DNA of 6,000 nucleotides from Candidatus Woesearchaeota archaeon (GCA_030751555.1 JASMFX010000146.1:1-6000), one strand, 5' to 3'; shown: positions 1 through 5,280, numbered from the stretch's first letter. A program made the numbers and translations. The notes: generated by a model from the letters alone, not told the origin.

Positions 1-345
1 ATAAGCTTCCATGTGGGTGAAGGAGAGAACACTTTGAATGCTTTTGTTTCTAGTACCTCTGAAAACATTCAAGAGAGTAGGAAATTAGCCTGTAATATTA
101 TTAATGCGATTATTCAAAATGATGAGTTGCACAATGGCAATATTGAGATTGAGGGAAGGAATGTTATTAGTCTAAACCCTAATTTTTACAATGAAAATGA
201 CCCTGAATTTATTTTACGTACTAAAAAACCAGCAGTGTTGTTGGAGATGGGATCAATTAATATTGCGAGGAATGAGAATTTTTTAACAAGTAAATTAGAA
301 TTGGGTGAAGCAATCTACAAAGGGATTGGTGATTATTATGAATAA
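1..345 (+). CDS. N-acetylmuramoyl-L-alanine amidase-like hydrolase, C-terminal part (5' end outside window)
   Basis: The reading frame is open from base 1 and gives 114 residues before TAA, so the gene starts upstream; the GTG at 13 is an internal valine codon. Two hallmarks of zinc-dependent amidases (Amidase_3 family) are visible in the right order. ISFH near the start matches the family's SIH motif with a zinc-binding histidine (bases 10-12). PAVLLEMG matches the PavLvElGF motif with its catalytic glutamate (bases 244-246). Between them, ENTLNAFVS matches the segment that usually reads G-x-E-x-F-V. Family members cleave the bond between N-acetylmuramic acid and L-alanine in peptidoglycan. 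The upstream zinc-ligand motifs lie outside the window, so activity cannot be judged. An archaeon is not expected to have peptidoglycan, so the substrate is open. The stop overlaps the next gene by 8 bases (ATGAATAA), which suggests co-translation with the surface-protein genes that follow. Confidence 0.72.
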   Translation: MSFHVGEGENTLNAFVSSTSENIQESRKLACNIINAIIQNDELHNGNIEIEGRNVISLNPNFYNENDPEFILRTKKPAVLLEMGSINIARNENFLTSKLELGEAIYKGIGDYYE

Positions 346-943
346 GGCAAAACCTGGAAGGAGGAAACTCGGATTGCTTTCATTTAATACATTTCTACGG
401 GTATGGCACTTGGTTTTTTTGGCTATTTGTACTATTGTTATTTTTATGCTTATTAGTGGTTTTATCAAATGGGAGGTTAATACTTTTCCATTAGAAGCTG
501 ATCTTTTTTGGAACAGTGTTTTGTATGACAAAGAGGGTATTAGTTACTATGATGATCAGTTAAAGCGGGTTTATCCTTCCATTATTGACTATGAAAAATT
601 TACTGATCGGGATAATGCGCAACAAAAACTTATTGATGCATTTGATTTTGGCAATGCAATAGATAAGAAGACTGGGAAACCGTTTAATAATTACTTTGCA
701 GCTAAACTGATACTTGAGATTGGGATTGAAGCAGATGAATTATATTACAATGAACTGCTCTTCAGAAAGTTAGAGCCTGTTGGAAAATCAACAAGGCTTA
801 GTTTCGGGGACAAGGGTGTGGCCAGTATTATAAAACACTTGCCGGTGATTGTACTCAAAGGTGGTAGAGAGGTAGCAGGTGTGCTCACGATTGATATGCT
901 TAAACCGAGGTCGATAGAACAATATGCGATTCAATTTGAATAA
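338..943 (+). CDS. Signal-anchored surface protein of unknown family, 201 aa
   Basis: I do not recognise a named family. The N-terminus is basic (MNKAKPGRRKLG), followed by a hydrophobic segment at about residues 23-43 and a hydrophilic domain of about 158 residues. By the positive-inside rule the domain should face outside. RRKLG before the hydrophobic stretch resembles an archaeal class III (prepilin peptidase) cleavage site, but weakly. The external domain has a striking early patch, GISYYD...RVYPSIIDYEKF (about residues 67-88). It has no cysteine outside the membrane segment. I chose the ATG at 338 because GGTGAT at 328-333, complementary to the archaeal 16S rRNA 3' end, lies 4 bases upstream. 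A GTG at 305 would extend the protein by 11 residues but lacks this support. The gene overlaps the amidase-like gene by 8 bases and the next gene by 20, so it sits inside one operon. Confidence 0.8.
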   Translation: MNKAKPGRRKLGLLSFNTFLRVWHLVFLAICTIVIFMLISGFIKWEVNTFPLEADLFWNSVLYDKEGISYYDDQLKRVYPSIIDYEKFTDRDNAQQKLIDAFDFGNAIDKKTGKPFNNYFAAKLILEIGIEADELYYNELLFRKLEPVGKSTRLSFGDKGVASIIKHLPVIVLKGGREVAGVLTIDMLKPRSIEQYAIQFE

Positions 944-1490
944 AAAAGGATTTGTATGGACTCCTTTTGTGGAGATTTGGTGGTATATCCTATTTGTTAT
1001 AGCCATACTTATCTTTCTCTTTGTTACAAGGTTGGATAGTGATCCTCTCCAGGGGACTCTTACTGGGGAACCTCTCACGGAATTTCAAGGTGAGCGTGTT
1101 TTTCATACCCTATTAGAAACTCCTTTTACTTACAAAGACACAAGGTATAGGGTGATTGATTTTGTGATGCTTGCCTATACTGAGAAAGATGCAGGTAGAA
1201 AGGAAGAGTATTTTGCAGTTCTTACACAAGAAGTGCGAAAAGTTTTCTCCAAGACAAGCAACTGTGGGATAGAGCGTAGATATGACGATGGGTGTGTGCT
1301 TTATGTTTCTGAGTCTCCAACAGATTCCTCTAATACCATTTTTGGAGGGGATTTTGAGATTACAAGCTTTGGTAATGATCCTTATACGATTGACAAGCTA
1401 TTTCGGTATAGATTGGCTCTTCCAGAAGGGAAAGTGCTCTATATTGTTTTTGAATATATCAGTATCGATGAGGATGTGGGAGGAGCATGA
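924..1490 (+). CDS. Signal-anchored, prepilin-like surface protein of unknown family, 188 aa
   Basis: No known family is recognised. The N-terminus MRFNLNKKGF followed by a hydrophobic segment at about residues 16-35 has the K-K-G-F arrangement of archaeal class III signal peptides (cleavage after KG). A glutamate lies at residue 17, 8 residues after the putative cut; canonical pilins usually have it at +5, so this is suggestive only. The remaining 150 residues are hydrophilic and contain just two cysteines (114 and 124, C-x9-C), a candidate disulfide in an exported domain. The start is uncertain. ATG 924 has only a distant GAGG (907-910). TTG at 936 would give an 8-base TTGAATAA overlap with the upstream gene, mirroring the ATGAATAA junction at 338-345, and would begin directly at NKKGF. 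The 3' end overlaps the next gene by ATGA. Confidence 0.78.
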   Translation: MRFNLNKKGFVWTPFVEIWWYILFVIAILIFLFVTRLDSDPLQGTLTGEPLTEFQGERVFHTLLETPFTYKDTRYRVIDFVMLAYTEKDAGRKEEYFAVLTQEVRKVFSKTSNCGIERRYDDGCVLYVSESPTDSSNTIFGGDFEITSFGNDPYTIDKLFRYRLALPEGKVLYIVFEYISIDEDVGGA

Positions 1491-2920
1491 TATTCAGAGC
1501 TAGAAAGGGTTTTTTTGAGACAAAATGTGGTATGGTCTTCGTACCTTACATGGTTTTGCTTACCCTCTTTATCCTGTTATCAGGATACTTTATCATGAAG
1601 GAAGAAAGAAAGCGAGGTGCTTTTATCAAGCCTATTGGAGATAAGCAGCATGCACTCTTTGATGCTTATGGTGATGTGGATGAGTATCTTTTTGATCTTG
1701 ACACCTATTTGAGGATGTCTCTTTTTTCTGGTTTGGATAGGTATCTTGTCTTGGGCATGCAGAGTGAGTGTGGTAATTTGGAGGATTATCCATTGATTTA
1801 CAAGCGAGGAGAGCTATGTGAGAAGTTTACTCCCACCGAAGTGCATAAACAGGTTGGTGCAAATGTTGAGAAAAGTTTTGAGGGTAATTATCAGGAAATT
1901 CAAACAGGGAATTTTTGGACATGGCCTGTGTATCAGACCCACAAACTAGTTCTTATGCAGGATAATCCTCTTCAAGCTAAACTTACCTTTAGCAGTGATC
2001 TTACTATTAAGAGCAGCGATCCTAAATTTAAGTACAGGTCAGAGAATCCTTCATCACAGGAATCTATTGATTTCAATCTCAGCAGGTATCTCAATGTTTT
2101 AGAGGCTGTGAGGGTAAATATTCCTCAGCTTGAAGCTTGTATTAAGGCTCCAGCAACTGGTCAGGAGAAGTTTCACACACAATCTTGCTTTACAAAGCAC
2201 ATTAAGACTCCTTTGGAGAATTTGGGAAATGGGTATGAGTATATTGAGGAGAAAAATATTAATCTTTTAGATAGCTTTATCCAGTTTTATCAGACATGTC
2301 ATGCAGCACCCAAGAGTGATTGCACATGTTTTTACATACCGCCTGTTTTACAAGAGGATCAAGTTCAGGATTATGAGTTAACTGTTAGTGAAGAGGGAGG
2401 GACGAGAAGTTCTGTTCAACTAGAAGGACAGGAGAAACAAGGGTTTCCTATTCCAGGACCATATTCTACAGAGGTGGCTGATACTGAATTATCTCAATCT
2501 GATGTTACTATTCATTTTTATTATACCCCTCAAGGGAGGGTTTCTCTTATTGAACTTGAGTGGACATTTGCAAACTGGGATGTGCCTGGTGTTGGTTTAT
2601 TGTTGTATCGTGATGCTAATGGAAAGATAAAATTTGTGGATACTGATGAGTATGGAACATTCTTTCAGCTACCTGATTGTGGTGTAAATGGACAGCAGGT
2701 CTTTAGAATTAGCATGTTGGATAAACATCAGAGATATATCAGTTATGATCGAGATGAGCATCAGTATCGATTAAAGAATCCTCTCTATAAGTTTGCTATG
2801 GATCTTACACCTAAGATTGATGTTAGTTCTTTGCCTGACGAGGAAGCAAAGGCACCATCTGAGGCTCAGAAAGATTTTCAAAGACTGAAGCAGGAAGCTT
2901 TGCAGGAGCAAGGGGAATAG
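1487..2920 (+). CDS. Large signal-anchored surface protein of unknown family, 477 aa
   Basis: No named family is recognised. A short basic N-terminus (MIFRARKGFF) with an RKG|F prepilin-like site precedes one hydrophobic segment at about residues 16-36. The long extracytoplasmic part appears bipartite. A first region (about 45-285) contains the cysteines C95, C111, C218, C234, C271, C279 and C281, including a CTC pair (279-281). A second region (about 290-435) looks strand-rich, with aromatic and valine alternation such as VTIHFYYTP and RVSLIELEW, as in an Ig-like or beta-sandwich domain. The charged tail (about 450-477) is probably helical. The many cysteines suggest disulfides outside the cell. 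GGAGG at 1479-1483 sits 3 bases before ATG 1487, and the ATGA overlap with the previous gene implies translational coupling. It is the last gene of the operon, followed by T-tracts. Confidence 0.82.
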   Translation: MIFRARKGFFETKCGMVFVPYMVLLTLFILLSGYFIMKEERKRGAFIKPIGDKQHALFDAYGDVDEYLFDLDTYLRMSLFSGLDRYLVLGMQSECGNLEDYPLIYKRGELCEKFTPTEVHKQVGANVEKSFEGNYQEIQTGNFWTWPVYQTHKLVLMQDNPLQAKLTFSSDLTIKSSDPKFKYRSENPSSQESIDFNLSRYLNVLEAVRVNIPQLEACIKAPATGQEKFHTQSCFTKHIKTPLENLGNGYEYIEEKNINLLDSFIQFYQTCHAAPKSDCTCFYIPPVLQEDQVQDYELTVSEEGGTRSSVQLEGQEKQGFPIPGPYSTEVADTELSQSDVTIHFYYTPQGRVSLIELEWTFANWDVPGVGLLLYRDANGKIKFVDTDEYGTFFQLPDCGVNGQQVFRISMLDKHQRYISYDRDEHQYRLKNPLYKFAMDLTPKIDVSSLPDEEAKAPSEAQKDFQRLKQEALQEQGE

Positions 2921-2950
2921 GAGTTTAGGTTGTGTTGATAGGATCTTCTG

Positions 2951-3063
2951 TATTTTTGGCGGGTTTACTGGAAATCCACCCAACATGTTACCTTGTATTG
3001 ACCGCCCACCCCATCCTGGGTTGTCTTTTTTGGTAGGAGTGTGTGCTGTTCTTTTTGGTAGAG
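2951..3063 (+). terminator. Oligo-T termination zone of the surface-protein operon, with a T-tract direct repeat
   Basis: Archaeal RNA polymerase terminates at T-rich runs on the non-template strand. Three runs follow the stop codon at 2918-2920: T5 at 2953-2957, T6 at 3026-3031 and T5 at 3052-3056. The last two sit in a near-identical direct repeat (TGTCT6GGTAGGAG at 3022-3039 and TGTTCT5GGTAGAG at 3047-3063). The terminator role is inferred from position and base composition. Confidence 0.4.
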
Positions 3064-3074
3064 CCTCCCCTTAA

Positions 3075-3175
3075 ATCATGTTCTAGAGTGTCAGAATTTT
3101 CCACTAGTCCCAGACTAGTGGCACAAGCTTTGCTTGTCCGCTTATGAGGATAAGTGGGAAAATTCTGAGCATGAT
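3075..3175. repeat. Cloverleaf-like set of nested inverted repeats
   Basis: A perfect 12-base inverted repeat (TCAGAATTTTCC 3091-3102 with GGAAAATTCTGA 3157-3168) encloses three successive perfect hairpins. These are ACTAGT-cccag-ACTAGT (3103-3119, which can extend to an 8-base stem by taking CC at 3101-3102), ACAAGC-ttt-GCTTGT (3123-3137), and CTTAT-gagg-ATAAG (3141-3154). Outside the main stem, ATCATG (3075-3080) can pair with CATGAT (3170-3175), leaving a 10-base bulge on the left and a single G on the right. A long closing stem with three arms is unlikely by chance. It could be a structured RNA, a cruciform-forming DNA site or a small non-coding mobile element; the sequence alone does not decide which. 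It does not fit a tRNA: the closing stem is too long and no T-loop or D-loop consensus is present. Confidence 0.7.
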
Positions 3176-3256
3176 CAAAAACCACACACCCACTCTCAAA
3201 GAATGGTGCTGCTAAAGCATCACATTCCACCCATCTGTGATGTGTGGTTTTTGACA
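3175..3256 (+). ncRNA. Long stem-loop with H/ACA-like geometry (candidate RNA, tentative)
   Basis: A perfect 14-base inverted repeat pairs TCAAAAACCACACA (3175-3188) with TGTGTGGTTTTTGA (3241-3254). Inside it is a second, imperfect stem (GAATGGTGCT 3201-3210 with the complementary stretch ending at 3226, two bulges, loop GCTAA). The two stems are separated by an internal loop of about 12 and 14 bases. ACA follows at 3254-3256, about 14 bases after the internal loop. That order (lower stem, bipartite pocket, upper stem, ACA at 14-16 bases) is the layout of archaeal H/ACA pseudouridylation guide RNAs. I cannot see a clear K-turn in the upper stem, and no promoter directs it except read-through, so the RNA assignment is inference; the inverted repeat itself is certain. 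Confidence 0.3.
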
Positions 3257-3265
3257 AATAACAAA

Positions 3266-3277
3266 CTATATAAATAA
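3266..3277 (+). promoter_or_regulatory. Archaeal TATA box of the RPA operon
   Basis: CTATATAAATAA matches the archaeal TATA element. With the usual distance of about 26 bases, transcription would start near 3297, giving a 5' leader of about 10 bases. The ribosome binding site GGGGTG (3296-3301) lies 5 bases before ATG 3307, so the leader would barely include it. The right arm of the 14-base inverted repeat ends 12 bases upstream. Confidence 0.75.
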
Positions 3278-3306
3278 CCTCTCCTTGATTTTATCGGGGT
3301 GTTTAG

Positions 3307-4353
3307 ATGATCCATATTCCTTATGATCAGATTATAGAAAAAATTAAGGCAGGAACTTCATTGTCTGATACTGATATTAATGCTAAGATAGATGAAAAGC
3401 TCAATCAACTCTCTGGTTTGATCTCAAAGGAGGGTGCTGCTCATATTGTTGCTAACCAGCTTGGTGTCAAGCTCATTGAGAAGACTTCTGGAAAACTACA
3501 GGTAAAAAATATTCTCGTTGGAATGAGGGATGTGGAGACTGTAGGTAAGGTTCAGGCTGTTTATGAGGTTAAAGAGTTCCAGACACAGAGTGGTTCTGGC
3601 AAGGTGGGTGCTTTTATGCTTGCTGATGAGACAGGTATCATAAGGACTGTGTTGTGGGGAAGCCAAGCTGATAAGCTTAATGAATTATCTGAGGGAGTTA
3701 TTATCAAGATCCAGAATGGGTATGTTAAGAACAATAATGGAAGAAAAGAGGTTCATTTGAATGATAGGAGCAAGTTGATTGTTAATCCTGAAGGAGAGAG
3801 TGTTGGAGAGGTGCAGGAGTTTAAGAGCGAGATTGTCAGAAAAAAGATTAATGAGTTGCAGGATAATGATCTCCATGCAGAGTTATTAGGTACTATTGTC
3901 CAGGCTTATGAGCCAAGGTTTTTTGAGATCTGTCCTACTTGTGGTAGGCGAGCAAGACCTAGTGAGGACAAGTTTGTATGTGAGCAGCATGGTAGTGTTG
4001 AGCCAACATATTCTTATGTTATGAATGTTTTTCTTGATGATGGATCTGATAATGCTAGAATTGTATTTTTCAGGAATCAGGCTCAACAACTTACAGGAAA
4101 AGGACATGAGGAGCTACTCACTTTTAAGGATCAACCAGAGGGGTTTGAACAGATTAAGACAGATTTATTAGGAACTATCATTAAGGTTGTTGGAAGAGTA
4201 AAAAGTAATGAGAATTTTGGAAGATTTGATTTTATTGCTGAGCAGGTAGACACTAAGGTGGATCCTGATGCGGAGATTAAGCGATTGCAGGCAGAGCAGG
4301 GCCAAAAGGTTGAAGAACCTAAGGTAGAGAAAACTGAAGAAGTAGTCCAATGA
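3307..4353 (+). CDS. Replication protein A, RPA41-like single-stranded DNA-binding protein with zinc finger
   Basis: The 348-residue protein binds single-stranded DNA during replication and repair. The N-terminal helical region (about 1-60), including LISKEGAAHIVANQLGV, is typical of euryarchaeal-type RPA large subunits. An OB fold follows (about 65-160; strand VGKVQAVYEVKEF, then GKVGAFMLADETGIIRTVLWG). A second OB-type region (about 188-315) carries a zinc finger, C209-x2-C212-x12-C225-x2-H228 (CPTCGRR...CEQHG), followed by LDDGSDNARIVFF. The tail (320-348) is charged and probably disordered. Length matches the single-polypeptide RPA41 class of about 350-360 residues. The partner subunits RPA14 and RPA32, which follow RPA41 in Pyrococcus, are absent here; instead the gene overlaps by ATGA with a membrane hydrolase gene. 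The start is supported by GGGGTG 5 bases upstream and by the conserved N-terminus. Confidence 0.93.
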   Translation: MIHIPYDQIIEKIKAGTSLSDTDINAKIDEKLNQLSGLISKEGAAHIVANQLGVKLIEKTSGKLQVKNILVGMRDVETVGKVQAVYEVKEFQTQSGSGKVGAFMLADETGIIRTVLWGSQADKLNELSEGVIIKIQNGYVKNNNGRKEVHLNDRSKLIVNPEGESVGEVQEFKSEIVRKKINELQDNDLHAELLGTIVQAYEPRFFEICPTCGRRARPSEDKFVCEQHGSVEPTYSYVMNVFLDDGSDNARIVFFRNQAQQLTGKGHEELLTFKDQPEGFEQIKTDLLGTIIKVVGRVKSNENFGRFDFIAEQVDTKVDPDAEIKRLQAEQGQKVEEPKVEKTEEVVQ

Positions 4354-4796
4354 AGTATCAGACTCACATCCTTTTTGCATTCTTAGTTGCGATTCATTTG
4401 AAAGACTATTTTAATGCTGATATATGGTTTGTTATCCTGGTTTTTTTAGGAAGTTTGTTGCCTGATCTGGACGAAAGCAAGAGTTTTATTGGGAGAAGGG
4501 TTTTTTTGGTTCCCTGGTTGAGTAAGTTACTCTTTGGGCATAGGGGGATTTATCACTCTCTGTTGTTTGGGATTATTGTTGGTTACGTAGTAGGTCTCTT
4601 TGCTGGTTATGCCCATGGTGTTGCTATCTTTGTGGGGTATGTATCTCATCTTTTGCTTGATGGATTGACTAAAGAAGGGGTTGTCTTGGTTTGGCCTTTG
4701 AAATGGAGATTAAAAGGGTGGATTAAGGTAGGTGGTTTATTAGAAAAAGCTCTTTTTATTGTAATTCTCTTATTTGTTCTTGTTAAAGTGATATAA
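4350..4796 (+). CDS. DUF457/YdjM-family membrane-bound metal-dependent hydrolase
   Basis: This 148-residue integral membrane protein has the signature order of the LexA-binding, inner-membrane-associated hydrolase family (YdjM/DUF457, related to YfhO/YbcI-like proteins). It has an N-terminal histidine (H6), GSLLPDLDESKS (34-45, with P38, D39 and D41), GHRGIYHS (63-70, with H64, R65 and H69) and SHLLLDGLTKEGV (99-111, with H100 and D104). These His/Asp residues are thought to bind metal. About four hydrophobic segments are seen (roughly 7-20, 24-38, 70-102 and 131-147). Length is at the short end of the family, but all motifs are present. ATG lies in the ATGA overlap with the RPA gene and has no good ribosome binding site of its own, so translation is probably coupled. 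The substrate is unknown; a link to DNA metabolism rests on operon membership only. Confidence 0.85.
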   Translation: MKYQTHILFAFLVAIHLKDYFNADIWFVILVFLGSLLPDLDESKSFIGRRVFLVPWLSKLLFGHRGIYHSLLFGIIVGYVVGLFAGYAHGVAIFVGYVSHLLLDGLTKEGVVLVWPLKWRLKGWIKVGGLLEKALFIVILLFVLVKVI

Positions 4797-4865
4797 TCCG
4801 CAAGGGTTTCGAGATTATAGTGCTGTTTTCGCAAGATTTTCCACAACCACTGGACAGGTGCGGAT
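4796..4865. repeat. 7-base inverted repeat between hydrolase gene and next TATA box
   Basis: ATCCGCA (4796-4802) pairs with TGCGGAT (4859-4865) around 56 bases that contain T-tracts (T4 at 4826-4829 and 4837-4840) and two copies of CGCAAG. It may contribute to termination of the RPA-hydrolase operon. The right arm ends 4 bases before the TATA element, where transcription factor B contacts DNA. A 7-base repeat over this distance can arise by chance. Confidence 0.3.
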
Positions 4866-4868
4866 AGG

Positions 4869-4880
4869 GTATATAAATGA
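4869..4880 (+). promoter_or_regulatory. Archaeal TATA box of the 91-residue protein gene
   Basis: GTATATAAATGA contains the same TATAAAT core as the two other promoters in the window. The expected start site is near 4900, giving an unusually long leader of about 105 bases before ATG 5005, compared with about 10-20 bases for the RPA and radA genes. Confidence 0.72.
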
Positions 4881-4898
4881 CTAGATCTTTCTTATTAT

Positions 4899-4997
4899 TA
4901 TGCATGAGAATGCATACCTCGCTCTCTGGAGCACAGGCATTTGTCTGGAGTTCATAATGAAGGAGAGTTGAAACAAAAACCGACAAGGAATCGAGGT
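4899..4997 (+). promoter_or_regulatory. Structured mRNA leader with a ribosome-binding-site complement
   Basis: TATGCAT-GAGA-ATGCATA (4899-4916) is a perfect 7-base hairpin capped by a GNRA tetraloop. GCTC-tctg-GAGC (4921-4932) is a second small hairpin. ACCTCG (4916-4921) is exactly complementary to CGAGGT (4992-4997), which forms most of the ribosome binding site GAGGTGA of the following gene, with a further T-G wobble outward. The leader could therefore switch between open and masked states. The pairings are seen; regulation is inferred, and no known riboswitch class is recognised. Confidence 0.4.
4900..4971 (+). CDS. Possible leaderless upstream ORF, 23 codons
   Basis: ATG at 4900 opens a frame of 23 codons (MHENAYLALW STGICLEFIMKES) ending in TGA at 4969-4971, 33 bases before the next gene. 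Its start coincides with the position where transcription from the TATA box at 4869-4880 should begin, so it could be translated as a leaderless message, a common mode in archaea. Translating it would pass through the ACCTCG segment that can mask the downstream ribosome binding site. The frame is short enough to be chance, and no homologue is known to me. Confidence 0.22.
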   Translation: MHENAYLALWSTGICLEFIMKES

Positions 4998-5004
4998 GAG
5001 TTAA

Positions 5005-5280
5005 ATGGAAAATATAGAAAATAAGCAACCAGAAATGAAATTCAGAGCTGGTGCAATTAGTGCAACAATTTGGTCAAATGCAATGACCACGAAGAGTGGA
5101 GAACCATTCGAAGTTAAATCTATTCAGGTGAATAGGGCTTATAAAGATAAGCAAGATGAATGGCAGAACACTGGTTCTTTTAGAACAGCAGATCTACCAA
5201 AGGTAAAATTTGTTCTCGACAAGGCTTATGAGTATTTAGTTGTAAATACACAGAAGCCTATCGAGGATGTAGCTGCGTAA
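5005..5280 (+). CDS. Small conserved-type archaeal protein of unknown function, 91 aa
   Basis: This soluble 91-residue protein has no signal peptide or membrane segment. After about 11 variable residues comes a compact core: KFRAGAISATIWSN, a loop, FEVKSIQVNRAYKDKQDEW, then TGSFRTADLPKVKFVLDKAYEYL. This suggests a few beta strands followed by a C-terminal helix. The pattern (FRAG-x-SATIW ... V-x-R-x-YKDK-x-x-W ... DLPK ... KAYEYL) resembles small uncharacterised proteins I recall from archaeal and phage genomes, but I cannot name the family. Position between RPA and RadA genes, together with its basic and aromatic residues, would fit a nucleic-acid-binding role; that is inference. ATG 5005 has a strong ribosome binding site, GAGGTGA (4993-4999), 5 bases upstream. 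The gene has its own promoter and terminator. Confidence 0.85.
   Translation: MENIENKQPEMKFRAGAISATIWSNAMTTKSGEPFEVKSIQVNRAYKDKQDEWQNTGSFRTADLPKVKFVLDKAYEYLVVNTQKPIEDVAA

Larger units (their letters stand above)
2921..3306. other. 386-base intergenic region rich in inverted and direct repeats, no convincing protein gene
   Basis: Bases 2921-3074 contain T-tracts (2953-2957, 3026-3031, 3052-3056), a G/C-rich patch (GGCGG at 2958-2962 can pair with CCGCC at 3002-3006) and a short direct repeat. Bases 3075-3254 contain two adjacent long-range inverted-repeat structures, described separately. Bases 3255-3306 hold the promoter and ribosome binding site of the RPA gene. An open minus-strand frame at 2988-3257 exists, but its composition (rich in His, Cys and Trp) and its position across the paired stems argue against a gene. 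I looked for the conserved core motifs of SRP RNA, RNase P RNA and tRNA and saw none. Confidence 0.6.

Noticed and set aside
305..337. Upstream GTG start for the 201-residue surface protein
   Set aside because: GGTGAT at 328-333 is placed correctly for ATG 338, and the GTG would overlap the amidase-like gene by 41 bases.
1282..1503. Alternative plus-strand frame of 73 codons inside the 188-residue gene
   Set aside because: It lies almost wholly inside a better-supported gene in another frame that shows clean overlaps at both ends.
3075..3175. Cloverleaf read as a tRNA, SRP RNA or RNase P RNA
   Set aside because: Stem lengths do not fit tRNA, and the conserved core motifs of SRP helix 8 and RNase P are not visible.
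2988..3257. Minus-strand open frame of 89 codons across the structured intergenic region
   Set aside because: It uses a TTG start with no ribosome binding site, has an amino-acid composition unlike the neighbours (His, Cys and Trp rich), and lies across perfect inverted repeats that explain the sequence better.
4131..4380. Minus-strand open frames over the end of the RPA gene
   Set aside because: They are shadows of a well-supported plus-strand gene with recognised domains and have no ribosome binding sites.
4796..4866. Possible minus-strand tRNA (7-base acceptor-like stem, about 70 bases, a D-loop-like AGTGGTT)
   Set aside because: The segment before the 3' acceptor arm does not form a T-arm, the anticodon-like stem is only 3 pairs with no T at position 33, and D-loop spacing is off by one.
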